Of a DNA stretch of 44,000 nt, positions 1-10,689 are shown one piece after another. The notes under the pieces were generated by a model. It had not been told where the DNA came from and did not search any database. It saw nothing but the letters and a program-made list of their open reading frames with translations. The DNA comes from Hofstenia miamia (lineage: Eukaryota > Xenacoelomorpha > Acoela > Hofsteniidae). The position numbers and the translations under genes were made by a program. The stretch's first letter is position 1, and each line of letters starts with the position of its first letter. The stretch is from positions 1,099,565 through 1,143,564 of the forward strand of contig CABFPE010000220.1 in NCBI GenBank assembly GCA_900660155.1, written 5' to 3'.

Positions 1-629
1 AGAAATAAATAAGATATGATGTTTTAATGGGAACATTAGACAAATCGATGTATTTGAAAATTTAAAAATTCACTGTAAATATTTATTAAAATTCATTAGC
101 AATAATTTTGATAATCATTAATATAGTTTAATCAGAATTTTAATAAAGAAACTTTAATGGGTTGTCATCATTTTCCAAATTGGTCAATTAAGCAGTCAAT
201 AGTTTAAAACATTTCTTACACATTTAATGTGCATTAATTTATTTCAAATGATGCACAAGAGAATTTTTATTAAATATGCTACAAAAGCGAGTGCAATGTA
301 CAGTATTGTTTTCAAAGTGGGTATCCTTCAGTATTAAACATTTTAAAATATTTGTGCACTCTAAATCTGGGGAGTTAATAGAAAGCTATATAGTGAGAGT
401 TAAGTAGAATTCCAAAATCAAATCTGCATTTAAAATACGTTTTCATCAACACACCTATTGATCAAAATTATAATGAGCTTTTATTTTAAATTTTCCTTCA
501 GCCTTAAATATTATAATTTCTTTACACAAGTCTATGTTTATCAGAAAACAGGATTTTCAAAAAATTATGGAAGTGAGCTAGAATCATTTAAATTCCCATG
601 TACTGCCTAGAAAGGGGCTTTAAAAAGTG
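1..629. other. AT-rich intergenic sequence
   Basis: I see no coding segment, RNA gene or recognisable mobile element here. The stretch is AT-rich with short homopolymers only. Confidence 0.5.
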
Positions 630-1215
630 AAATAATAATATTGATAATAATAATATGTATTTCTATCCGGCACAAGTTTACATGAGTATTCAGAGGCACA
701 ATAATAAACAATTTTGCAACTCTTTTTATATATTAGTAAAAAGTTTTCACTAAAAGGTAATGTATCAGTTTCTTCTAAAATGGATTGATTACTTCAGATC
801 ACCAAGCAAGGAGTTCCATACGCAGGCTCGATTAAAACTGAACGCACTCTTTCCAAATTCCGTGTGAAGTCTGGGAAAAATCAATAGATAATTATTTGAA
901 TCACGATGACTTCGGGGCGATACTTTTAATAGTTCTAATAGTTCCTATACATATTCTGGAGCAAGATTATGAATGCACTTAAACAGAGACATTTTAGTAC
1001 GTTGAGTACAAAACGAACACAGTTGTTTTGCACCATTTGTAGTGAGTGCGCTAAGTTTTCAGGTAGATTGCATTGAGGATATCATTACAGTCCAGTCTAC
1101 TTGTAACAAGCGATACCACTAAGGTCTTGGCAGAGTTTACATCAAGATAACATCGAATTCGCTTCAAGTTCCTGATATAAACCTGCAAGACTTCACAATA
1201 CTGTTTACTAAACTT
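630..1215 (-). pseudogene. CR1/L2-like LINE, 3' end fragment
   Basis: Read on the minus strand, roughly 1215 to 788 encodes the far C-terminus of a non-LTR retrotransposon polyprotein, in several frames. Recognisable pieces are VTSRLDC, then SLFKCIHNLAPEYV, then SAFSFNRACVWNSLLGDLK followed by TAA. The order (TSRLDYCN, then LAPEYL.ELL, then AF..A.P.LWNSLP) is that of CR1/L2/Rex-type elements downstream of the reverse transcriptase. Frameshifts and stops make it dead. The sequence just beyond the stop ends in an ATT-rich simple tract near 630-660, which fits an L2-type 3' tail. It is 5'-truncated, as LINE copies usually are. Confidence 0.7.
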
Positions 1216-1225
1216 CATTTCATCC

Positions 1226-1905
1226 TTCTAATACCCCGTTTACACGTGACATGAGACATGCATTTCTTGTGTTTTCAATGAGCGCATGTCACGTCTAAAC
1301 ACCCAAAACAGGCGACATTCAAACTCTCAAGTAGAGCACTTGAAAAACATTCGAATATCAAAATATTTTGATTTTCTCGAGTGTCTTATGTCTTGTGTCA
1401 CCGTGTAAACACCCAAAACATGAGACATGCATGTTTTCGAATCAAATTAATTAACAATTGCATAGCGATATTGGCGATTTAACACAAATTAGAACAATTT
1501 TCCTAATCAAAGATAACTACTAAATTGATCATATTTTTATTAAATAATATAGGTAAAATAGCTAAACCTACAAATTTACGGCGGCCAAGGCAAAGAACTA
1601 GCTGCTGCCATAGTTGATGCTCTATTTTATCATCTTTTAATAGCTAAAGAAGAATCCAGTGATAGTGATACTTTGGAAATTGCAGAAGATTTAGATACAA
1701 CTTTGTTTCTTGTCTCAAACTGTGACAGTGAAACTAACAGTGAACTTTCTGATAACAATACTCAAAATCTTTCCATGAGCAGTGATGTATAGACAATCTT
1801 TTTTTATTGCATTTATTTTCTTTTAATTTTGATATACCTTTTAATATATTTTATTAAATAAATTGCTAAAAAATGAAATTGGCCGTTTTGGGTGTTTTGG
1901 TAAGT
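1226..1905 (+). mobile_element. Candidate DNA transposon with repeated termini
   Basis: The segment 1226-1430 holds GTTTACACG and CGTGTAAACACCC blocks facing each other, plus two copies of AAACACCCAAAACA (near 1302 and 1408). The reverse complement, GTTTTGGGTGTTT, recurs near 1884. Terminal sequences of this style occur in PIF/Harbinger- and hAT-type elements. No clean target duplication was identified, so boundaries and class are uncertain. The block encloses the acidic reading frame at 1568-1792. Confidence 0.3.
1568..1792 (+). pseudogene. Exon-like acidic Ser/Asp-rich reading frame
   Basis: An open frame of about 74 codons ends at TAG (1790-1792) and is preceded in frame by a TAG at 1559. 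It has no early ATG, so it would have to be an internal or terminal exon or a remnant. The second half is very acidic (ESSDSDTLEIAEDLD, then DSETNSELSDNN), like the disordered tail of a nuclear protein. An AATAAA lies about 60 bases downstream (near 1855). I do not recognise the protein. Its position inside a candidate DNA transposon suggests a transposon-encoded accessory protein, but this is inference. Confidence 0.3.
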
Positions 1906-1917
1906 TTATTTTGCTGG

Positions 1918-2878
1918 GTGTTCTAGTGTTAATAAGTCTGGATTTAAAAATGGTTAAAACTGAGTGACATTTAATTGTTTTCAAAAATTGGTATCTTTTT
2001 TCTATACAGCTTTGTTTTTAAAATTATACACAACTTTTGAAGACATAGCTTCAATAATGTTTAGTGTTTGCAGAAATGGTTTTGAGGAGAACTGTTTGAA
2101 AATTAAATATGCGGATTGCGGTGAAGCTTGATATCGCAAAAGGGACATATTGTACAAGATCGATCAAGTTGAGTTGATGGCATGTGGATCAACTGTGACT
2201 TGAAACACAAACTTCCTAAGATTCATGAAATAAAAAACGAATTGGAAGCAAAGAAATATAGGTTTGGGTCAAATTGACAAACTCAGAGGTTCTTGATTTT
2301 GAAATGTTGGTTCTATTGCATAGCAAACTTAGCATAGATTAATTCCCAAAAATCAGCTGTTCAAACAGTTTAATATTATTAAAAGAAATATTTTATCAAG
2401 AATAACTAGTAGCATGATTCAGTGACAGCTCTTCATATAATGATATTATAAATAACAACAATTATATTTTTTCTGGAATTAATTTGCTATATCATCTTTA
2501 TGTTCTAAAAAGCGTTAGAAAAAATCCACCAAAAGCACAGAAACATCTGCACAGAAAATTTCAGCATATGTTCACTATTCGATGTATTTTAAAAGTTTTA
2601 GTAAATTATTTATTATTATTTATAACATTTTAGGAAAAATATCAGAAAAGATTAAATTTTTTATAAACGTATATAAATCTACAAATTGAACAAACATCGC
2701 AGTATTTAAAAAGGCTTAGAGAACAATATCTTTTTATCATTAAGCTTCTTAATATATCAGTAACTTATATTTCCTTAAGATCTGCTTTCTGAAAAAATGA
2801 AGCCCGGCCAAGGTTTGCAAGACATTTAATGGATGCAATCTGCAATAAGAATTTTCAATGAAAAAATTTATGTACGGC
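1918..2878 (+). repeat. Dispersed repeat, copy A (inverted partner 12020-12870)
   Basis: This block matches the reverse complement of 12020-12870 across almost its whole length with roughly 15-20% divergence by eye. Shared anchors include GAACTGTTTGAAAATTAAAT, TTGAGTTGATGGCATGTGG and CTGCTTTCTGAAAAAATGAA. Part of the same family is also in both palindrome arms (19814-20574 and 39289-40049). A short stretch (near 2075-2210) reads like decayed coding sequence, with DCGEA and ELMACGSTV, but each copy has stops in different places. The family is not identified. Confidence 0.7.
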
Positions 2879-2971
2879 AACTGATTATGGTATTGAAAAA
2901 TAGCAGCGACCATGTCATGAGTTTCAATCATTTTGTCCTCTTAGGGATAGAGGAGTACACCATTTCACTCT

Positions 2972-3045
2972 CAAATTCGAACAAGAGAGATAGAATTTCG
3001 CACAAGAGGCATTCAATTTCGCACAAGAGGCATTCAATTTCGCAC
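2972..3045. repeat. 21-bp tandem repeat
   Basis: The unit AATTTCGCACAAGAGGCATTC occurs twice in perfect copy from 2994, then as a half copy, and is preceded by one degenerate unit from 2972. It abuts the left end of the long-TIR element at 3052. Confidence 0.85.
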
Positions 3046-3051
3046 ATTTGT

Positions 3052-3866
3052 TTACACGGTGAATGTTCCATTTTTCTGCAATTTTTTGAGTAATATGATA
3101 GTAGATTTTGGACATCCAAAGAAATTCAGTTATAATTCAAATACTATGCTTCTACTGAGGTGTCAGTTAACTAGTTTTGGAACACAGATACATACCGATT
3201 TTCTAAGTAATACCAGCTAATTAAAACCCATTTTCTTTTGCTTAATTTCATTATTCAGTACATTCCAAACCATGATAAAGATGAAAGAGGGCCGGATTGA
3301 CCAAAGCAGTTTGTAAAAAATTGATACTCATGAGGCAAACGTTTCTAAAATGGAGCAGTATGACATAATACGTCTTGTAATATGGGACAGAATTGAATGT
3401 CGACAAGTGAAGGACAAATATTCTGTGCTGTGACAGAGATGGACATGAGCCAAAAAGTTAGACTCAAGCCCGGCCTGTAAAGCCGATGAAAATACATCTC
3501 TTTGAGCAAATGCCAATTCTACGAATTTATTGAAAAATTGAATTTTTATTTTGAAATTTTACATTAGTATCATTTACAAAAGTCAATAGATTTTATCGAA
3601 AATGCATTGATTAACCCAGCTCTCTTTCATCTTTTCATGGTGTTGAATGCACTGAATAATGAAATTTAAAAAAATAAAACGAGAGCAATGGGTTTTATTT
3701 AGTTTACATTGCCTAGAAAATTAGTATGTATCCGTATTCCAAAACTAGTTAACCACTGACACGTCAGCAGAAGCATAGTATTTGAAATATAACTCGAATA
3801 TTTTTTGATGTCCAAAATAAACTATTGTATTACTCAAAAATTGGTACAAAAATGGAATATACACAG
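3052..3866. mobile_element. Long-TIR non-autonomous element (foldback/MITE-like)
   Basis: About 150 bp at the left end (3052-3204) is repeated in inverted orientation at the right end (3716-3866). Shared blocks include AATACTATGCTTCT, CAGTTAACTAGTTTTGGAA and TTTTGAGTAATA. The pairing is imperfect (about 85%), with small indels. The interior of about 510 bp has no coding potential I can support. Long imperfect TIRs with a non-coding centre are typical of foldback or MITE elements. I could not identify a target-site duplication. The right end is directly joined to the tail of the LINE at 3866-5545. Confidence 0.65.
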
Positions 3867-5545
3867 TGTAATAGAATAGAATAGAATTTCTTATTAAGTT
3901 TAGTACATTGGCATAATTATACACCTCAACAAAAGCTGCTAATACTACACTTAATGCGTCAATAACAACATAAAATACACAAAAACTATAAAAACATAAT
4001 AACAAAAAACATGGATTCGGAATTAGCAGTTTACCCAGTTTATTGCTAATTAATGATATCTTTTAAAGAACTGGAATCCTTTCCATGATGTAGAATGTAT
4101 TTTAGGGATACATTGTTTAAGGAGGTAGTTATTAATTTGATTTTTAAATTTAATTTGCTTTTTGATTTGCTTTATTTCAATTGGTAAGTTATTCCATAGA
4201 TCAACTGCTGATTTTAAGAAAATGCTTCTTAAACTTCACTTTACTGAATTTGGATGTCCTTGAATGATAAGTTGAACACGCATATAGGGGAAATTGCAGT
4301 TTACTATAAGGTGAGCGCTGGTTTGAGATATCCCAAAATTTTATTAATGAAAAGTATCTTATGAAATATGAAGCATCATTAATACAATATAAACGTTTTC
4401 CATTCTTAGTAGAATGATTTTCGTCATAAATATTAGCTGCTCATTTGATTTGTGAATCAATTTTATTTATTAATGAGTGGTTTATGTTATTAAATAAGAT
4501 ATTTCAGTATCTGTAATGACTTAATACTAGAGAGTTAACTAACATTAATTTCCTTTTTGCAATTATAAAATTGTCTACATGCGCAATAGTTTTAATTTCC
4601 ATTGCCATTTTGCGTAACACTATGCGTATGTGATTTGAATAGTTTAATTTATTGTCAATTGTTACTCCAAGATATTTGAAAGTTTCAACTTGAGCAATTT
4701 TTGACCCCAAAAAATTTAAAATATGTGATCGATGATCTTTATTAAATGGAGACATAACACAGAATTCTGTTTTAGTGGGATTTACAGTTAAATTAAGAAT
4801 ATTGAAGTATCTTAGCAATTGAGATAGATTTTTTTCTAATTTACTAATCGACGTTTCTATTTGATAACCATTTATGTATATACATGTATCGTCAGCATAC
4901 TGTACTATTCCGCAATCATTGCTTAAACTGCTATTTAAATCATTCACATACAACGAAAAAAACAGAGGTCCTAAAATCGTACCTTGTGGAACACCTTTGT
5001 AAGTTTTACCTCAGTTAGAAAATATACCATTTACTTTGACTCTTTGAAATCGATCACTTAAGTAGCATTTTATTAAATTTATACTATTAAAATCGAAACC
5101 AATGTATTCTAGTTTTCTAAGAAGAATCTGATGATCAATGGAGTCAATGCTTTGAACAAGTCGAAAGAAGCAATTGTGACAAAAAGATTATTATCAAGAT
5201 AAGATCTACAATTTTCAGTAGCATAAAGTAAGGCATCAGAGGTGGAGTGACCTTTGCGAAAGCCGAATTGAGTATTCGAAAGAATCGAGTTGTTATAGAG
5301 ATAAGTGTTAATTTGGTCAAATATTAGTTTTTCTAAAATTTTTGCAAAAGAAGAGGTAATTGATATAGGCCGGTAATTGCAACATCTTAAAGGGTTATCT
5401 TCTTTATATATGGGAGTAACATTAGCTAATTTTAATATTGATGGAAAAGTATTTAGTTTTATGCAGTAATTGATGATATGACATAAAGGACTAACGATGA
5501 ATTTTGCACTGGTGGTCAGTGCAGTGGGATTTAATTGACAATTAC
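3866..5545 (-). pseudogene. Non-LTR retrotransposon (Jockey/CR1-like), 5'-truncated
   Basis: On the minus strand this encodes the reverse transcriptase and C-terminal part of a LINE polyprotein. In order it has YRPISITSSFAKILEKLIFDQ, then TQFGFRKGHSTSDALLYA, GVPQGTILGPLFF, the catalytic YADDT box (near 4875-4890) and FKYLGVTIDNKL, with a C-terminal LWNNLPIEIKQ near 4180. A frameshift interrupts the first catalytic region (SFDLFKA) and a stop interrupts the segment before GVPQG, so it is inactive. The protein would end near 4050. About 180 bp of 3' UTR follow, then a short tail of TCTAT repeats (3866-3890), the kind of simple 3' tail seen on CR1-like LINEs. The endonuclease half is missing. 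Confidence 0.85.
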
Positions 5546-6339
5546 TACATTAGATGATGCTGAAATATGCATACACTTAAAATATGTTAAGTAAATTGAT
5601 CGTATTTTGTTGACTATTTAATAGCAATTGGAATGAAAATAATAAATAAGAAATCATAGTAAATTGACATGTTTTGTTTTTTATAAAAACCAAACACAAC
5701 ACATAAAAACGTTTTATAGGAAAAATTATCATTGTGAGATAACAATCAAGGTTACAAGTGCTTCATACTTCTGTTAGAAATAAGAAAAATTTAAGTTGCC
5801 AGAAATCTTAATCACTAAGAGCAAATTTGGTTCTGCAAAGATATCTTAAGTATAAGCTGTGATCATTATATAATATCTCTAGGTTTGACATCACAATATG
5901 AGGTGTGTGAAAGAAAGATAGCAATAGCGCGAAATAAGGTTAATGGTTACGCCTTCAATATATCAAAAAGTGAATTCGGTAGTGGAAGCATAATATATAT
6001 TTTGGTCATCAAACTGTGCTGTACATACTCAATACCAAATACTATATTAAGTTACTAGGCAGGACAATAATGATTTTCAAATTTGGACTTTATAATGTTT
6101 TGCCAAGATTTTCATCCATTAATGTTCGTGAGAACGTTCTTAGTGAAACTAAATAATCGCAAGTTATTGGTAATTTTTGCTCTTCTAAAGTATTAAATAG
6201 ATTAATCGATTTCCATTTATTGTAATAATTGCAACATCAATTAAATATTGCTTACCCCTGCAGATAGAGTAGAAGCAATGCTTAATATATAGGTACTATG
6301 TTATCATATCAGCATACATTTCAAGAGGAATGGAAGCAT
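5546..6339. other. AT-rich intergenic sequence
   Basis: No reading frame, repeat unit or transposon motif could be supported in this stretch. Confidence 0.45.
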
Positions 6340-6398
6340 CTGTGCTCTGTTGAGGGGGGAACGTTCCCTCAGTTCCCCCCCTTCTGGGTGCGGCTCTG
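6340..6398. repeat. hAT-like transposon terminus
   Basis: A G/C-rich island unlike its surroundings ends at GGTGCGGCTCTG (6398). Read on the minus strand it starts CAGAGCCGCACCCAGAAGG, matching the style of hAT terminal repeats that begin CAGRG and run into a poly-G block. It is about 90 bp upstream of the decayed hAT coding sequence but in the orientation of a right-hand end, so it probably belongs to another copy. Confidence 0.4.
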
Positions 6399-6489
6399 AC
6401 CATGCTTCTAATATGTCTTTGCATTATGCTTGCTATTAAATTTTCATTGGTAGTATGAGTAGATGACATTTGAAAAAATTGAAATGAAT

Positions 6490-7557
6490 GCAGACTCACC
6501 AGGTGTGCGTGTTCTGTGTCCTACACGCTAGACAGTGGGAGCTGATGCACTTAAATCGATTTTGGTCAACTATGAAGCATTGTAGCTCACCTGGAATGCA
6601 GCAAAAGAAGCGACTAAAGACACAGAATATATTGCTCACATAGGTGGAGTTTCAGCTGCCATGGAAACATTTGGATTCTTCTTTGGTCTACAGTTAGGTG
6701 GCACACTCCTAAATATGGTGGACAATTTATCAAGGACTATTCAATCTAAATCAATATCAGCATGTGATGCTCAAATGTTGTCTTAATGGCAGTGAAAGCT
6801 ATAAAAGCAATGAGGTCAACATCAGAATATGAACTGTTTTGGGAGAAAGTAGAAAGGGAAGCCAATTGTCTTCTTGGCATAGCAGAACCAAGAGCNTAGA
6901 TGAAGCACTTGAAGTGCATGAAGAGTTCTTAGGCATCCACAGCTTAGAAGCTACTGATGCAGATACAATTGCCGCCACTATTAAGGATATTCTGTTACGC
7001 TTAAATTTGAACATACATGACTGTCGTGGCCATGCTCTGAATTTAGCTGTGCAAGACACACTGAAGAACATCCCAGTTATGAAAAACATGCTTAACACTG
7101 TTCATGATATACCAAAGCTAATTAAGAAATCACTAAAAAGAGATGCTATATTCAAAAATATAAAAAAATGAAATTCATACAGGCTCACCAGGTGTGCGTG
7201 TTCTGTGTCCTACACACTGAATAGTGCGAGCTGATGCTCTTAATTCGATTTTGGTCAACTATGAAACATTGGAACTCACCTGGGATGCAGCAAAAGAAGC
7301 AACTAAAGACACAGAATATATTGCTCGCATAGGGGGAGTTTCAGCTGCCATGCAGTTAGGTGGAACACTCCTAAATATGGTGGACAATTTATCAAGGACT
7401 ATTCAATCTAAATCAATATCAGCATGTGATGCTCAAATGTTGTCTTAATGGCAGTGAAAGCTATAAAAGCAATGAGGTCAACATCAGAATATGAACTGTT
7501 TTGGGAGAAAGTAGAAAGGGAAGCCAATTGTCTTCTTGGCATAGCAGAACCAAGAGC
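6490..7557 (+). repeat. Partial tandem duplication inside the hAT remnant
   Basis: Bases 6490-6895 and 7180-7556 are direct copies, both starting in CTCACCAGGTGTGCGTG and both ending in AGCAGAACCAAGAGC. The second copy lacks 27 bp (after GCTGCCATG) that the first retains, and they differ by scattered substitutions. The first copy stops at the single N at 6896. Confidence 0.85.
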
Positions 7558-8100
7558 ACTCCGCCACAGAAAACTTCCAAGCCGCTATGAAATACAACAC
7601 GTTGTAAACAGTGCAATGGACCTTTCAATTGCGAGTATCCAAAACAGATTTGATCAAAAGGGATACAACATGATGCAGAAAATTGAGAAACTGCTGGTTG
7701 ATTTTAGGGTACTGATATTAACAAAAATCTCCTTATTGCACAACTAACCATTCTTCACCAAATAAACAATGGGCCATTTCCTGAACTCAGGTCACTTTTT
7801 GAATATCTCAAATCTAAAAGTGTGGCAGAACAAAAATAATATCTGTCTGAACTGGTGAAGCTTGTACAACTGATATTAGTAGCACCAGCAACAAACGCAG
7901 TAAGTGAAAGGAGTTTCAGTTGTCTAAGAAAGATGAAAACATGTCTTAAATCTACCATGACACAAACACCTCTAAATTGGTGTATGCTGCTTCATATACA
8001 TAGTGAGAGGGCAGATTCATTGGCAATGTCAGATGTTGCAAATGAATTTATTTCAGTAATTGAAAGCAGACTGAGAATTTTTGGACACTTTCAAACATGA
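6490..8100 (+). pseudogene. hAT-superfamily transposase (ZMYM1-like type), decayed
   Basis: The plus strand encodes a broken hAT transposase of the animal type related to ZMYM1-like proteins. From 6900: FLGIHSLEATDADTIAATIK, then CRGHALNLA (the usual insert between CRG and HALNLA is missing), then the central helical part with TDNLS-like NMVDNLSRTIQSKSISA, and RFDQKGYNMMQKIEKLL. At 7855-8098 comes the C-terminal dimerisation region, APATNAVSERSFSCLRKMKT followed by LHIHSERADSL. Frameshifts separate these blocks (near 7170, 7447 and 7747-7855). The zinc-finger N-terminus is absent. A partial second copy precedes it at 6490-6895. The base at 6896 is N, exactly where the two copies join. Confidence 0.88.
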
Positions 8101-8229
8101 ACATTTTATTTCATTATGAATTTTGTAAAAAAGTTTATTTATCATAGTTAAAAATTTGTTAATTTAACAATATTTTTTCCTGGTCTGTAAAATGTAATTA
8201 ATTATTAGTATGACTATACATGGAACCTT

Positions 8230-8397
<168 letters not shown>

Positions 8398-9177
8398 GAA
8401 CTTATATTAATACGAATATACATTCATATTCTAAAATATTTACAAGTGTAAGTGATGTTTTATAAATTAAGATTCAGCCTGAGAAGACGATGAAGAAAGA
8501 TTGATAGTTGAAGAGAACTGTTAGTCCTAGGAATGCCGGTAAGTTTTGGGCGGAGAATATGCCTTGCATACTTTGGCTGTGTCTGAATATACTTCTTCAA
8601 GGGGTGTTCTCTTGTTTCATTGATACTCTTGTAAAGTTTCATATCTTCAATTTCAACATGCTGGGTGATCTGTATAAATTTTCTTATGATTCCAAGTCTA
8701 ACAGCGAGTTGATGAACAGTGTCGAGTTTGTCAAGGAGGTATTTCGCAGTGCCTCCCCAAACAGCTGAACCGTAAGTCAAGATGATGTTAACTTGAATGT
8801 TATAGAGGAATTCGAGTTCGTTCATAGCGTAGCGCATTCGTTTTAGCTTAAGCAATAAATATAATTTGGATGTAGCTTTCTTAACTGTCGCTTCAATATG
8901 GGGTTGAAACAATAGTTGATCATCAATCAAAATGCCAAGGATTTTGATGCAAGAAACGTGGCACCTACTCGACTCGGGGAGAATAGGAAGTGAAACAAAT
9001 AATCATCTCATTCTTCTTGTCAGCATTAAATACAGATTTTTACTGCGGAATCTATCCTCGAGATAACAAAATGTCACAGCTTTCATCACCGTTGGACTGT
9101 TTGCCAGGTATAATCGGCATATTGTCATCAGCAAAAGGAATATAGGCTGGTGCTTCGCATAACACGTCATGGGTNAT
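8398..9177 (-). pseudogene. CR1-like LINE, C-terminal fragment with FADD box
   Basis: Minus-strand coding begins near 9177 with reverse-transcriptase sequence containing FADDN (9121-9141, the catalytic YADD-type box). It continues through a broken stretch to ILIDDQLLFQPHIEATVKKA, LYLLLKLKRMR and ILTYGSAVWGGTAKYLL, ending in LFLHRLLRLNLNL-type sequence near 8468. This is the usual palm, thumb and C-terminal order of CR1-clade elements. Stops occur between the FADD box and the LLFQPHIE segment. A single N lies at 9175, at the upstream edge. Sequence near 8925-8998 and 9140-9177 is repeated at 9374-9495, showing two overlapping pieces of one family. Confidence 0.85.
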
Positions 9178-9373
9178 GACTACTCAAAACTTAGCTTGCC
9201 TTCCTCCAAATGTATTGCTGAACATATTAGATTACCTTGAATTCTATGATTTAGTTAGGTATAATGATATATTCTTAGTTGCTTTAAATTAATGTGCAGA
9301 AAAAATTCATAAGTTAATAGTAATCTACAAAATGTGTTTTCTGATTTATTAGTTAACAGGCATCTAGAGTATA

Positions 9374-10258
9374 AGACAATCAAAATGCCAAGAATTTTGA
9401 CGCAAGAAACGCCGCGCATACTCGACTCGGAGGCGGGGGATAGGAAGTGAAACAAATAATATAGGCGGTTGCTTCGCATAATATGTCATGGGTAGCAGCA
9501 TTAAACAGTGTAGGGCCACTCGTACTACCCTGAGGAACTCCAACGTCCGTGAATTTAACTTCTGAGGTGCCACTGTCCAAAACAGTGTAGTGTCTCCTGC
9601 CTCGAAGGAAATTATGAAACCATTTGAAAACATAGGAATTTATATTCGGCACAACTGCCAGAAGACCATTAATAGCTTCAGAATAGTACACCATGTCAAA
9701 GGCCTTGCTCATATCCAGGGTGATCAGCTTAATATAGTCAAAATGTTTGCAGTAAATAAAAATCTCGTTCAAGATAGCAATAAAAAAGTGCGTGCATAGT
9801 GGACATCCCATGTCTGAAACCGAACTGGTTCCAGCTAAGATTTTGATTATACTCCTTGGTGATGAACTCATCAATAACAATTCGTTCAAAAAGCCTTGCC
9901 AGGCTGGAGGTGATTGTCACTGGCCGCATATTTTTGAAAGCAGTGGGAACAGCACGCTGAGGAATTGGTCGTATACAACCAACTTTCCAACAATCTGGGA
10001 AAACGCCAAATTTCAGAGATACATTAAATATATGGCAGACCGGTTTGACCAGTAAATGGGCGTTCTTTGAAAAACCAGGCAGGGATGCCATCAGGGCCGG
10101 GACTACTCCGTCTTAGTTTCCAGAGATAGTTGTAGACCAGAGTAACAAAAAGTTGCGGAGGGTCGTCAGAGCTATTCACAATAAGGATTTCACATTCCGG
10201 TTTGTTATCAGCAGTACTAATTTCGTTGTAGTTTGTTGAACTTCTCAGCCCCCTCCAA
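9374..10258 (-). pseudogene. CR1-like LINE, N-terminal reverse transcriptase fragment
   Basis: On the minus strand from 10258 the RT domain reads RRSSPGPDGIPAWFFK, then (after a frameshift) FGVFPDCWKVGCIRPIPQ, MRPVTITSSLARLFERIV, WNQFGFRHGMSTMHALF, LDMSKAFDMVYYSEAI (first catalytic Asp) and FTDVGVPQGSTSGPTLFN. It then jumps directly to sequence that should lie after the FADD box, so the second catalytic motif is deleted here. The family matches the fragment at 8398-9177. The two may be halves of one rearranged insertion or two insertions. The sharp 5' end at 10258 fits ordinary LINE truncation. Confidence 0.85.
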
Positions 10259-10504
10259 TCAAAATCATGGCCTGTGACGCCATATATTATATACTTAAAG
10301 TGGGTGTAGCTGTTACTTTTATTGTATTAATGTTCATTTCTATGTTTATGATTACAAAATTGATTTGTTTCTTTTGAAAATATTATAAGATTAAAGGCTG
10401 TAAATGATCAATTTTGTGGCTTGGTGACGCTCTTTTGATCAGCGTGAGAAAAATATTTTGCACGCTCAATTTCCATCCCTACGCCAATTGCTACTAATTT
10501 CGGT

Positions 10505-10585
10505 CTGTCACACGATCCATTTTCTTGCATTGGTACCACTATTTCGCATCGCTATTCAGACAAAAATGGATCGTGTGTCACCCCT
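10505..10585. repeat. Inverted repeat with GTGTCACC motifs
   Basis: TGTCACACGATCCATTTT (from 10505) pairs with AAAATGGATCGTGTGTCA (ending near 10583) with one mismatch, leaving a loop of about 43 bases. Variants of TGTGTCACC and its complement recur at 10618 and 10668. It looks like the end or core of a small non-autonomous element. No family was recognised. Confidence 0.6.
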
Positions 10586-10689
10586 CTGCATAGTGGTCAC
10601 AATGCATTTTATGGAACATGTGACACCCGTCGGCATTGCGATAGCAATTCATAAAAAAGAGAGCATGTGTCACCTAGTTTAGGCTGTTG

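Noticed and set aside
2924..3119. Minus-strand frames with repeated CAKLNAS / CEIECLL units
   Set aside because: They are translations of the 21-bp tandem repeat with no other support.
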